Origin: Mercenaria mercenaria
Taxonomy: Eukaryota; Mollusca; Bivalvia; Venerida; Veneridae
Direction of reading: 5' to 3'
Assembly: GCF_021730395.1 (NCBI RefSeq)
Contig: NC_069363.1
Span: forward strand, 50,897,001-50,961,000
DNA length: 64,000 nucleotides
Numbering within the stretch: the first letter of the stretch is position 1; the number at the start of each line of letters is the position of its first letter. Below are positions 32,130-44,400 of the stretch, one piece after another. A program made the translations under genes and the position numbers. Under the pieces are notes generated by a model that was not told where the DNA came from, ran no database searches, and saw only the letters and a list, made by a program, of their open reading frames with translations.

Positions 32130-32612
32130 AATATTAAGGGTGTACTGATATATTGTCATTTTAATGTTTATTTAGTTTACAATATCTGCTGAAAATAAGA
32201 CCTGAATATCTCAACTAATAAAAAATGTTTCAGATTTTTGGTGAAGTTTGTCCATTAAAAATCATTAAATTTGATTAGGCCACTTTGTGGATCTGTGATG
32301 AAAAAAGTATTCAAGACAATTTAAAATGCAACATGTTGTGTGAATGTCTATTGCATAGTTATTTTACCATAAATGTTCGAGGTAAAAAGTTTGAACCATT
32401 TTTGAAAAAAAATAACGGAAATTGTGTTCCTGGCTGGTTACATGTCAAATTACCCTACCCATTTTAAATGTGAATATCTATAAAAGTAAGTCAAAACTGG
32501 TAACAGTAACACTTGTTAATGAAACTTAATACATGTAGGTATATTGTCATAAAATATAAAGAAAATCAAAAAACATTTTGCGCAGACACCTACCTGGGAC
32601 CCCCCACCCCCA
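32130..32612 (+). repeat. Dispersed repeat Y, copy B
   Basis: Reverse complement of 13735-14207. It contains the plus-strand peptide frame 32285-32467 with the shared IQDNLKCNMLCEC segment. Ends beside a poly-C stretch (CCCCCCACCCCCACC), as copy A does beside GGGGGGG. Confidence 0.75.
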
Positions 32613-32853
32613 CCTTATAATTTGGATAGTTTCATTTGCTGTTCAGTAAAGAAAATTTCCGAAGCCCTGGATATATCTTTACAGCGGTGTTCATATTACC
32701 AGTGTATGTAAAGTTGATACCTAGATACACATTAGATGTCCTAGATAGCAAACATTATCAACAATGTCTAATATCTCAGCATAAACACTAATGTTAAATG
32801 TCATGGTATATATGTATTTTATTTCGAACAGTTGCGGAATTTTCTGACAATAT

Positions 32854-33129
32854 TCGCACATATTTTTAGTGAAAAAAAGTAAAATTGGTGTATATTTTAA
32901 TTGTAGAAGTTTATTAGTAGACATACTAATAGATCTTAATTGTTGTGAATTCGTGTTTATGGGTAGACTTTAGATTTTTAATAGATTTATAAAATTGGAC
33001 TTTGTGTCTTCATTTAATTTTACATATGTGTTCACCTTTCTTATTTATAACCTACGTGGTGTGATAATAATTAAACTTATTATTGCAGCACTTAGCATTA
33101 TAATAACTTTGAAATAACCCAGAAGGTGG
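32854..33129 (+). repeat. Dispersed repeat X, copy B
   Basis: Direct-orientation match to 12935-13214. No pogo coding sequence precedes it beyond about 40 bp of shared sequence. Confidence 0.75.
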
Positions 33130-33169
33130 CCTGGCTTTTCCTTAATATAATTAAGCCAGTGGTGTCGAT

Positions 33170-33578
33170 CGTTCCGAACATTTTACTCCAGTACCCACAG
33201 GATTTATGCCAAATCATTGCATGTATTGGCTTGAAACTTCACACAAGGCTTTTTCAGCTGAATACTCTACTGAAATAAATAAGTTAGATAATTCTTTATT
33301 GAATTAAATGTAAATCATTGTTCTATTGTTCTATTGTGGAAATTTAGTTGAATATTTCAGTGTAACTATCATGCTGTATCCCGGAAACGGCCATAGTATC
33401 TAACTGAACTTTCACAAAATGCTTTCCAGTCATTAACCAAGTAAGATAACTCTTGGTTGAATTAGTTGTAAATTTATTATTCTGTTTGGAATTAGAAAAT
33501 TAGGTTACGTTTTTGCGTGCAACTAGTTAACAAACTGTATCTCAGTAGCATCTCCATATATTGGATTGAAACTTCATA
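33170..33578 (+). repeat. Degenerate tandem repeat of about 165-170 bp (left part)
   Basis: Related words GAAACTTCACACAAGGCTTT (33233), GAACTTTCACAAAATGCTTT (33403) and GAAACTTCATA (33568) are evenly spaced. AAGTTAGATAA..TTTATTGAATTA motifs between them are also spaced. The third unit is split by the mariner and resumes at 34897. Confidence 0.6.
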
Positions 33579-34894
33579 CGAGGGTGGGATCAAAAGTAAT
33601 GCAACAACTAAAGGTTGGATTAAGAAAATCTTTTATTTCAAACCTTCAAAGTAATCTCCTTTGACAGATACACAACGTCTCAATCTTTTAATCCAATCCT
33701 TTAAAGCTTTTTGATAGTCTTTTTCAGGTATATCACTAAGGAGGTTAAATATGGCGGCCCCCAACTTTTGGCGGGATGTATATTTTCTGCCTGCAAGCTT
33801 TTTCTTGAGACGAGGGAAAAGGAAAAAGTCACAGGGGGCTAGATCCGGAGAATAGGATGGGTGTTCTAGAACATATACTCCCTGTTCATTCAAAAATGAC
33901 GTCACAATCCTTGTGACTCGAGGCGTTGTCATGTAACAAATGGATGCCTCGGATACCCGTCTTTGGACGACGTTTCTGGAAATACTTGAGAAGCTTTTAA
34001 GAATTTTTTTTTTATAAAATTTGGCATTCATTGACTTGCCTTTAGGTACAGGAACCTGGATGATGAGACCTTTAGAAGTGAAATATATGGCATACATAAC
34101 ATTTTTCACACTTGCAACCTATTTGGCAATGCAAGGCCTTCTGGCATTTTTGGTGAGCCATACTCGGTTACTAACTTTTCGATGCGGTTCGAAGAAATGT
34201 ATCCAAGACTCATCACCTGTTACTACATTCAAAAATGTTTTTTGATCGTATCTTGGAAACCTTTTCAAAAGCTTGCGCGCCATCTTAATGCACGTGCGTT
34301 TTTGCTCATCAGTGAGCAAAGGCGGGACCCACCTAGCACTTTTCTTCTTCAATTTCAAAATATTTCGCAGAATGCGCAACACAGATGCTTTTGAAATGCC
34401 AACCATGTCCGCAATCTGCTGAGAAGTATATCTTGCGTCAGAAAGTACTATCTGTTTGATTTTTTCAACAATCCTTGGACTACTTGCAGACTAAGGTCGA
34501 CCAGTATTAGGCGCATTTTTGACAGACTCCACGCCTGCACAAAATTTCCTAACCCATCTGCAAACAGTGGAAAAAGACATTTCATTACTACCATAAACAG
34601 CACATATGTCAGCATAAATGTCCTTTGAACCTCTTCCGAGTGAAGCGCAAGTCTAAATGTAAGACCTAATTTCGTTCGCATATTTTACACTTTTACCAAC
34701 CATTTTGCCTAACCGCCTACGAGTAGGGTTTGTGCAAATGTGAATTGTGAGCGAGATATTGTGTCTACATGTATAGTTTATACGTCGATTGAAAGCTATT
34801 ACAATGGGGAACACGTGCAAGGCTTGAATTTTGTACTCGCGCTAAAAAAAGCGGTTATCAATAGCCAGTGGCATTACTTTTGATCCCATCCTCG
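33579..34894 (-). mobile_element. Decayed mariner (Tc1/mariner superfamily)
   Basis: 1,316 bp with about 25-bp TIRs (CGAGGGTGGGATCAAAAGTA left, CGAGGATGGGATCAAAAGTA right) between TA dinucleotides (33577-33578 and 34895-34896), the mariner target duplication. Minus-strand coding pieces include the HTH (DMVGISKASVLRILRN), first catalytic Asp (VVTGDESWIHFFEP), a HDNASSHK segment in another frame, and YSPDLAPCDFFLFPRLKKKL near the third Asp, ending KGDYFEGLK. This is the D,D34D layout. Several stops and at least two frame changes break it: one stop lies before VKNVMYAIYF, one after TGRP. Copies this intact at the ends imply moderate age. Confidence 0.92.
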
Positions 34895-34896
34895 TA

Positions 34897-35170
34897 CAAG
34901 GCTTCCGGTTATCACACTTACTTACATAACCGTGTTAGTTTACTCTTGATTATCTAGGAATTATTGGGCTGTTTCGACTTTTAAAATATGATTAACTTTT
35001 TACGTGCAACTTTTTTTTATCTCAGAGCTAAATTTCTCCTCATCAATGATATATACATAACCAAGTTAAATAACTCCTGGCTGGGATCCATTTAAATAAA
35101 ATCTCTTGTTTGACTTAGAAAAATGATTACAGTTGTTATAATGGCCATAGTATATTTTTTGTAAAAAAAT
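34897..35170 (+). repeat. Degenerate tandem repeat (right part)
   Basis: Continues the unit cut by the mariner (CAAGGCTTCCGGTTATCAC). It then runs to another unit with AACCAAGTTAAATAACTCCT. Removing the mariner and one TA restores the repeat. Confidence 0.6.
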
Positions 35171-38100
35171 TAACAGGTAATTAAGTTGCGTAAGTCTTTC
35201 CTTACTACATTGATTTATGTTCCTCGACAATAGTCGAGCGCGCAGTCTTATTGGTAGCTTTTGTTTGCAATAATTTTCCTTAGGTTACAATCTACCAATA
35301 ATGTTTGTGACTGTTGCACTGAAACGAAAGAGGGGCGTTGAACAGCATGGTTCGAAATGCAAGTCAACTGTACTCAGGTACCCTAATATTGCCGCATTTC
35401 AGAAACCGTTCCGCAGAATAAACTCTCAACTGAAAACGTGCAAAGCACGCAAAGTATCTTACGCAATGTTTAATACTTTCCAAGGGTGAAATATTCATGG
35501 TCTCCATGGTCTAGTACACTTAAATGGCAAAATTGTATATCCAGCATTAGATTTTAGGTGGAAGCGTCGGCTACATCCCTATTCCATCCCATTGGATCCG
35601 CCAATTGTATATTTAACGATGAGGTAGTGCTGAGCAACAGTTAACTGCACTTTATTTTACAATATATAATTTTTGAATAGTAAATTGAATATAATTGTTT
35701 TATTAGATATAGTTGTATACTATTTTACGCGATGCTCAATAGAAATAACTGTAAATATTATTAGTTATATTGCCTGTTGGTGTCGCTCTCGCCTGATATG
35801 GATTTCCTTGACAGCGTATATCCCGTATCCTGTCACCAACAAGCTGTGTACGATTTTATCTTGCCGACTACCCTTTATTTACATGCTATACTATAATCTA
35901 GTATTTTGTAAATTAACAAAGCTACACTTACAGTACAGACTGGAATCCTGCAATGCATTTGTTTGGTTACCATGTTTTGTTTATAGTTGATTTACACCAG
36001 CCATAAAATGCAAAATGATCTGTATTTTGATTAAATCATTTAAAGCTCGTTTACACAGGTTATGAACTGGTTTAGATCAGAAATATTCTGTTCCATCCTT
36101 TCGAAAATCACCAGATTTCACGATGTCACAAATGTCTTGAAACTTCGGCTTTCATCCTGTTTCATGTTAAATCATTTGTCTTGCACGTAGATTAAATGAT
36201 CCTATAACAAACTGCTGAGTAACAAATATGTCAATTCCTTTTCTTTAGGATGATTTAACTTAAAACAAGATTCCAACGTCCATGTCTCCCATACAGAGTT
36301 ATTCCGCTTTTACGGCTAACTTTTGTCAAACTTCACGAGCCTAAACTAAGTAGAATGAATGAAAACGGCAAGAAAACACTAAATTTACTCTCGGAAACGA
36401 TACTATCGCTGGAGCTAATTATTAATCTGACTTGATTCAATTAGGCCAGCGATGCGGCAGCCATTTTGTTTTAATCAAAAGTACTAGCAGGATATGGAAT
36501 ATATCCTGTCTCCACGTGACGTCTATTGACCAATAGAGATGCAAGAAACTTGTAGGAGGCAAGATAAAGGAGTACAACAGACTCGTTGTCTGTTTTTGTA
36601 CTATCATGTATAATACTGTTATGTTTGTAATCCAGATTTTTATAATATTACACGATTACAACAAGTTAATGTAATTATTTTACCTCACCTGAGTACAAAA
36701 TGCTTGGGTCAAGTATTGTAATTACTCATCGCACATAATTACCGTCCATCGGTCCGTCCGTCAGTCCGTTGACAATAAAGAAGCTCATTATAAAACTTGG
36801 AATAAATGGTATTTTGATAGTCCTTGTTCAAAGTTGTACTAATGGTTCTGCTCGTCGAAAAAGAAAACTTCAAACGACTTTTCCTTTATAACCGATCTAG
36901 GGTGACCACCTACCAATACTGTTCAAATTACTTATTCGTTAAATATAATCCAAGTTGAGAAAAAAAATCTTGAAAAGCTATCTTTATCTAACATTCCCAA
37001 TTACTGGAATTATTTCTCGTCTGTTGCAAAGAAAACTCAACAGCCTATAATATATGCTTTTCTTAATAAAACTACTGTCAAATTACCATTAATTAAGATG
37101 TTATTTGACAGCACTATTTTGTTAATACATCTGTGGAAATATCAAAAGAACTGCTGCACTTAGTCATACAAAATACATATATGTAGTACTGCAGCACTAA
37201 CTGAGACATTAATGGCTCAGTCCGTTATAACATTTCTCTCTGTGTTACTCGCAGTGGAAGGGAAGTAATTACGTTAGTGATATTTGATAATGACTGGTTG
37301 AGTTAATTTTATAGTAGTGTGTGTAAACAAGGGAAATGATTCTAGTAAGAATATAACTAGTGATACGTTCGTTCGGGTAATTTTTTTCTACATTTGATTA
37401 AACCCTGATTTTTCAAAACTTCAGAATAAACTTAGAAAATTCGGCAAATCAAAAAATAGAGTCATGAGCGTGCGTTTTTGCTGGGCTGATTTGAAAATTT
37501 GGACCGTGCACACATTTCTATAATGTGTGTATGGGAAAATCACAGATTTGATGACATTTTTGCGAATAGACATTTTTACATTGCAGATTAAACCGACATT
37601 TCCCACAAATCTAAATTAACTTATTGTCAAATAAAAAGGATAGGTAGGCTATGTGTCATGTTTTTTCTTCTTCAGATATTTGCCCATTATCAAAGAGATC
37701 CGCACATTTCCGCTGATTATAAGATACTATTTGGAACTGTATGACGTGCCAAACTTTTCAATATCATATTACTTATTTACAAAAACAGGAACGTTGCCGT
37801 TTTAATAAATGTACTGACGGGTTGCCATTGAATCACAAAATAAATTTCGTTTCCGTATCCAGGCTTTATTCTACGTGACCCGGATAAATAATCTCGCAAT
37901 TACTCAAACGTGCAGAACTGCCTTAAATGCTTTGCGAACGAGTTTATATGATTGTTCACTGTATTTCACTTGTTTTATATTTCGTGAATTCTGTATTTTT
38001 GCATAATTTGTGCACTTAAACCGGAGGTGTGATCATAAAAAACAGGCTAATGTCTATATAAACTGGTAACGAGCAAAAAATTAAAAGCTGAAATATTCAC

Positions 38101-39710
38101 AGCAGACAAATCCCAGTGCAGCTGAAAAAACACACACAAAAAACGTCTCCAGTGCCGGTGTTCAGTAGACTGTGCGACGTCACGGCGGGCTGATGAAAGC
38201 GCGCCAGTTGGCGGCTTATCAGCATAAAATCTAAAATTAAGTCGTATTTGACAGATTAGCGAAATATCGTGTAAATTCTTCCCCAACTAGAATGCATGAT
38301 AAGCCATGTTTTATCGTGATGTATCACATGATTCTACTACAGATCCCTGTGTCTATCAACATATAAACCGTGTCTTCAAAGAAGACAGAATCTTGATCTG
38401 GAATAAGGTTTTCTATTTCTACTCATTTCTTTCTGTTGCACATAATGAATCGTAGTGTTAAAGCAATTAAGGGTTTAAACAAAAATAATAAACATCTTTT
38501 TTTTTTCGCGTAAGGTCAGGGAAATTTGACAGCAGATAATTTTATGAATTTCGAAAAACCGGGTACTTGGCAAAACATGTATGCTGGCTGCAGACTAGAT
38601 AATACGTGTTCTTTGTTTAAGTTCTCACATTTTCACCACCTTCAACAAATCCCTCTGTAACTCTGAATATCTTTTGTGAAAAGCAAAGTGATATTACCTG
38701 AAAGGCTCTAACTAGTTGCCTCTTTCCGCCGCTGTCATCACGGTAAGAGCCATAATTATCCAAATGAAGATTAGGCAGTTAAACTAAAAAAAAAAAAAAA
38801 AAAAAAAATTAAATGTTAAACATACAAATCGATTAGCTTAATGCTATACTCGTGAGATATTACTTAAATCGCACATTAATTTATAATGCAAAATTCCTAA
38901 TTAAGGCTTTTCTAAACATGTCAAATTTGCCAATGAGATCTCGCAATATATTTAATTAATACAAGCAGTGCTTTAAACCGATTCAACCAGAAAAAAGTGA
39001 CATCTTATCACATTGGATAGATCCGGGCTGTCAATAAAACTAATTGTTATCTAACATAAATAAATAAGATAACGCGGATTATTCAGTGCGCTTCTCACTT
39101 GTTGCTCACCAGCTATTCCTTCCCGCAAGCTTACACTTAGAAACCGTTATAAGTTTGATACACAACATTGTTTTCCGGTGGAAATGGTGTTGAGGTTGCT
39201 TGGGGGATATGTAACTCCGACGAGCGGTACCCGGAAAGACTAGATAGTGCTTCCTAAACCAAAATTAGATTTAGAGAAATGTAAGCGTTGGATAAAAACA
39301 TGCGGACGCCCTCGCGGAACAGATCAATAAACACAAAGCAATCTGCTCAAAGGTAATTCTGATAATTTTATATTAAAACATCTCTGTCAGTAATGCACAT
39401 GGTACAATATAACAGCATAAATTATGTATCGTCTGTCTGCCTTTACTCATTCGTCTGTGATCGGGGTTTTTATTTGAATTACATAAATTTATTTTAATCC
39501 AGGCCGATCAGGGAATTATTCAGTTCATGACATTAGATCAATAAGTCATTTATATCTTATTTCCTACATAAGTAACAGCTGACCTTTTTCAGCAATATAT
39601 ACTCCGCAATTGAAAGTATGATCAATATTTTCGCAATTAACTGTATGTTTATATACAAAACTTATACTTTTCAAGAATGTTAAGTGACTAATTTCTTATT
39701 GAAGCACTTC
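35171..39710. other. Long gene-free stretch
   Basis: AT-rich. Notable only for CTCGACAATAGTCGAG (35222-35237, palindromic), a GTCCGTCCGTCAGTCCGT stretch near 36755, and a poly-A run at 38786-38809. Open frames at 35301-35489, 35673-35990 and minus 38047-38286 show no domain or codon structure that I would defend. Confidence 0.4.
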
Positions 39711-40053
39711 GTTGGGGGTGTCGGGTTAGGTAAGCAATATCCTGATCCCATACCGGCAGATGGGTCGTGCGCAACACCAGTTCGACCCCACCTAAAAGAT
39801 AACGTACTCTGGAATCTATTTAGAATACAAAAGACACAAATTTAGAAAGAGTGATTGTAAAATATATTATTTCAGCAACACATAATGCTGATATATCAAA
39901 CATCGACTGAACTAGGTATATGTAGTGTATTTCTTGTCTAACAATTGTGTATGTATCTTGAAAACATAAAATTGTTGTCCGATGCCAGTAATTATAGCTG
40001 CGGCATCCGTCAAGATGATAGTATGGACAGAGGTACACAGACAAGAATTTTGT

Positions 40054-40065
40054 AAGTAATATTGA
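40054..40065 (+). repeat. SINE target-site duplication, left copy
   Basis: AAGTAATATTGA, repeated exactly at 40355-40366. Confidence 0.9.
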
Positions 40066-40354
40066 TTTGTTTGTTTGTTTGTTTTGGGTTTAACGCCGTT
40101 TTTCAACAGTATTTCAGTCATGTAACGGCGGGCAGCTAACCTAACCAGTGTTCCTGGATTCTGTACCAGTACAAACCTGTTCTCCGCAAGTAACTGCCAA
40201 CTTCCCCACATGAATCAGAGGTGGAGGACTAATGATTTCAGACACAATGTCGTTTATCAAATAGTCACGGAGAACATACGCCCAGCCCGAGGATCGAACT
40301 CACGACCCCGCGATCCGTAGACCGACGCTCTACCTACTGAGCTAAGCGGGGGGG
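40066..40354 (-). mobile_element. Full-length tRNA-derived SINE
   Basis: Read on the minus strand it starts with a poly-C, then a tRNA-like head. The A box is TAGCTCAGTAGGTAGAGC (40327-40344) and the B box GGTCGTGAGTTCGATCC (40291-40307). A conserved body follows (GAGAACAGGTTTGTACTGGT, CAGGAACACTGGTTAGGTTA), ending GGCGTTAAACCCAAAACAAA with CAAA repeats. The 12-bp perfect duplication shows LINE-mediated, recent insertion. It resembles bivalve tRNA SINEs, though the subfamily cannot be fixed by eye. It sits inside the ISL2EU-like relic that continues at 40367. A truncated relative is at 9061-9235. Confidence 0.93.
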
Positions 40355-40366
40355 AAGTAATATTGA

Positions 40367-41400
40367 AGAATTATTACTGGCAACCGACATACAGCGGCTA
40401 CAAACAGAATTGCAGAGTAGAAACCCAAAATAACGAAATTAACAAAGCTATATCGGTCAAGGACGAAGAAATTGTAAAACTTAAAAATGTCATTCAAAGT
40501 TACAGAATAATACAACAAACAAATATTCTAAACAGACTCCGTTTACATTTTGTGTCGAAACAGTGGTGAAAAGAGAAAGCAGAATTGAGAACATTTTAAG
40601 TATTACACGTGAATAACTTATTTAAGGTTTTTAGCATTGCTGTCATTTATATTACCGGAAGTATCGACAGTTGAGTATCAAGATGGAAGAAAGGACATAA
40701 AAACACTGTCAGTAGAAAACTGCCTTTTCTTAACACTTTGTCGATTGCGACACAACTTCGACATAAAAGATATTGCGGTCAACTCAGTCAACGGGCATTA
40801 TATTTAACCAATGGGTTGAACTTATTTATTTCAAACTTGCACAGATATCCATTTGGTCACATAGAGACACTATCGTACAAAACATGCCCACGGTATTTAG
40901 AAATGAGTTTCTTACTACGCTTGTAATTATTGATGGTACTGAATTGAAGACACAGGTCCCTTGTGCATTAGTACTACAAAGTCATATATATAGTAATTAC
41001 AAATCAAGTACCAGTTTGAAGGAACTTATTGGCTGTGAACCAAGTGGCTCTGTTATTTTTATTTCAGAACTATTTACCGGGTCAGTCTCTGACAAAGCAA
41101 TTTCTGAACAAAGTGGATTTTTAGAACTTTTTAAATATTTATTGGGCGAAGCTTATATCAAGGGGTGACGCTGAAATGGCAAAGGCTTTAATATTGGCCA
41201 AGAATTGGAGCAATTAGGACTAGTACTTAATATTCCGCCTCACACCACTTCCGGGGGCCAAATGTCAGTTGCTAACACTTACCTTACACAGAAAATTGTC
41301 AAGCATAGGGTGCTCATTGAACGAATCATTAATAAAGTCAAAAGATATAAAATAATTTCACATAAAATACCAACATCATTATTCAAAAATGATAAATAAT
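40367..41400 (+). pseudogene. ISL2EU/IS5-like (DDE_Tnp_4) transposase relic
   Basis: The coding pieces, in order, are a coiled-coil-like start (KAISVKDEEIVKLKNVIQSY), then FNQWVELIYFKLAQ and VIIDGTELKTQVP with the first Asp. Next come SNYKSSTSLKELIGCEPSGS, LFTGSVSDKAISEQSGFLEL and a GFNIGQELEQLG segment in another frame. Last is LNIPP ... VKHRVLIERIINKVKRYKII with the expected catalytic Glu. This order matches DDE_Tnp_4 transposases of the ISL2EU/IS5 type. At least two frame changes break it and the second Asp is lost. TIRs were not identified. Confidence 0.7.
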
Positions 41401-44400
41401 ATCTGGACAGTGTGCGGCCTATTAACGTAAGCTCATATTAATCAGACATTAAATCAAGGGCAGATAGATAAGTATCCAGGAGTGGATTTTAATACTTTAT
41501 TATCATTGCACCTTACCTGATAATGGAAGTACTGATCCCAGTGGAACTGGACCAATGCGTGATGATGTTTCTTTCATATTTGTAGACAACAAGTATGACA
41601 ACGATGTCCCTAGCCTGGGAATCCAGTCTGACAATTTCTCTTTTTCTACCTGCATATTAACAATATAAGAAACTCAGTGAATGCCAATTAACACTAATTG
41701 GCGCAAATTTAGTGGGATCTTTACCTAATGCATAGATATTCCGTATATTTTTTTCTGACAAAGCACGAATTATCAACGGCTTCCCAGGCGACGGTGTCCC
41801 CTATGTTCGCCGCAAGGTTTCGACATCATTCTGTTCTATTCTAGGAAGTCTGAAAACTGGTAAGTTTAAACTGATTTTCCTATCAGTTATTTATAAATGC
41901 AATATAAAAAATTAAATATACGCACATGCTAAAATATGCAGTTTAGAATGTCACAGTGCTTATTTTACCTTACGACTTTCGTAAACTATTTATAACTACC
42001 ATTAATACCGTGATATAATAAATGCAAATGGATTTGACTTATCTGTATCATTTCTCTTTTTTTTATTTTTGGAAATACTTTAATGAACTGTAAAGTTGAC
42101 AGATCACAGGTTTTCGTTTGCTTGTTTCAACAACATGATTAATAGGTATCGGTAAGATCTATGACCCTCTTGATGTGTGCCATTGTTGTGGTAGACTTGT
42201 GCAATTTTGCTGGTCTTGGATTTGTTTAAAATTGGGAAGTTTAAGCCCTTGAAGAGATGATATGCGAGCAATGTCCAGCGAAAGTGTCCACGGTTTTTCA
42301 CTCTTTCTTTGAGAACGCCAATTTCACATATTCAGCGCTAGCTTTTACCATGGTTTAATCTGAGTTAATTTTAATGCCATATATATATATCCTTGAGTAA
42401 AATGATTAAGTCCCTTTGACAATTTTCTTGGCGCAATTTTTTCACAGTTTGGTAAGTATTTCACAGAAAATCATCTGGAATACTTTCAAACGAGTCCATC
42501 GCAACTGTACACGAATCCGCCATTTTGAAAGAAGCTTGTGGGAAACCGCAACAATAACTAAGGGGCGGAGTTTACTGATCGGTTTACGGATCCATGCAAT
42601 GCACCAGTCAAAATTATGTGCGTTAAAGCATGATCGCGTGTGTGCTATTTCATGCACTAACATCTTTATATTTTGATATTTATTGTGTATAGAAAGAAAA
42701 TAACATTTACTTTCGTATAACCAATACTGGGGAAGTAAAATCAATGGCGACACTTCCCGCGAGACTGCACGTGTGATTTGACGTCGTGCACGAAAAACAT
42801 AAACAAAATGGTGTCGTTCCAAAAGAAACACTTTGAAATCGGCAATCATGAAATCATAAAGAATACTTTATAGAAGCTAAAACTTTTTCTCAATGGAGCT
42901 GACACGACTATGTGACTTTTAATTGGATTGAGTAATATTTTGAACTGAAATCATGAAATGTATTTTTCATCGGAAGACAAAGTGCGATTTAACGTGGGCG
43001 GGTCTGTTTGGATGTTTTATCTATTTGTTGTAAAGATAGGTTATCGAAAATTTATAACGATTTTCTTACTTTTTTGAAAAGAAACCTTATAATTCCTAGT
43101 AAGCGACTTTGATAATGAATGTTATTTTTGTGCGTCTATATCTGGGACTTCTGGCAAATCAATAGCATGATCGCAGGTGTGCTGTTTCATGTATTAACAT
43201 GTATTTAAAATGACCATGCACTTGTAAACGAGGCTATGAACTTAGAATTTTAAAGCGTTATCATTGACAAGAATTTATAGAAAAGATCTTCTTCCTCACA
43301 AACATTGAACTATTTGAGAAATATTATTTGCTGTAATATCATTGCAGAGCTGAAGAAACATTTTACTGCCGATTTCTCTACTTTTTACAAAATGTTCAAA
43401 AGTGAATTACAGATTCTACTGACTTGCTAGTCAGTAATTATACGTATTTTCACTTACATGACATGCTTTTACAACCATTTTATAGGTCCAGGAATGGTAG
43501 AGACAAGAGAAAAATTCTTTTAAGGTATGACGTTCGTAATTTGCCTGATACGCATAGTAAAATATTGTGACATTTCCCGCTTATAGTAAATGCCAGTTTT
43601 ATTCCAGATATAAGATCAATCAATGCTTGACTGTAAGGAGGAACATTTTTAGATGATTTTAAGCAATTTAACATACTTCAAAGTTTGAATCTGATATAAA
43701 AGTGAAAGTAGGTAGTTCATGTATGCGTTTTCATCACGTGTCTCAAGATCGTGACCATAATTATCTTTAATATGTTTTCGACGGCATATAGGCAAGGCAA
43801 TCTAGTGAGACGTTAAAACAGGAAATTCTGACAAAACGTACATAATACTTACAGAAAACGACAGTGGAAACATTTAGCCCTGTCACTCCTCAAATTGGCG
43901 ATGACGCAAATTGGTAGCTTTACCCTGTGGTAGTCCCTACCAAATTGCGCTTAAGCACAACGTATTCTGGTAATGCAGTACCGAAATAGGTAAGATATGT
44001 ACCCACAAACCGAGAAACCGATGCATATAAAAAGATCTGCGCATGTCTTTTAAACAAGTGAGAATATATTTGGAAATATCATTGTCTTCAACAAGAGCCT
44101 TGATGATCTTGGGCCGGTCACATGACCTTGACCTTAAACGTGTGTCGACCCTAATTTGAAGGCAAGCTCTATGCTTCTGTCTAAATTAAGCGTTTCATGA
44201 GAAGTTACACGCTTGTAAAGTATTGCTACTTCCTTTTACATCTTGAGCAAGAACAGATACAAGGTCAGTTTCAAAACCTTTCAAAAATTTTTTTCTAAAA
44301 TATTCTAATTCACATGTCAGTTTCATTTCAATTACTCAGTTGAAACGAATATACCAATGCAGGTTTACTTTCAGTCGGGTGTTGCTGTTTGACAATTGGT

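Noticed and set aside
40291-40352. A genuine tRNA gene
   Set aside because: A and B boxes are present, but they form the head of a SINE with a body, tail and 12-bp duplication, and the stem pairing of a full tRNA is not kept.
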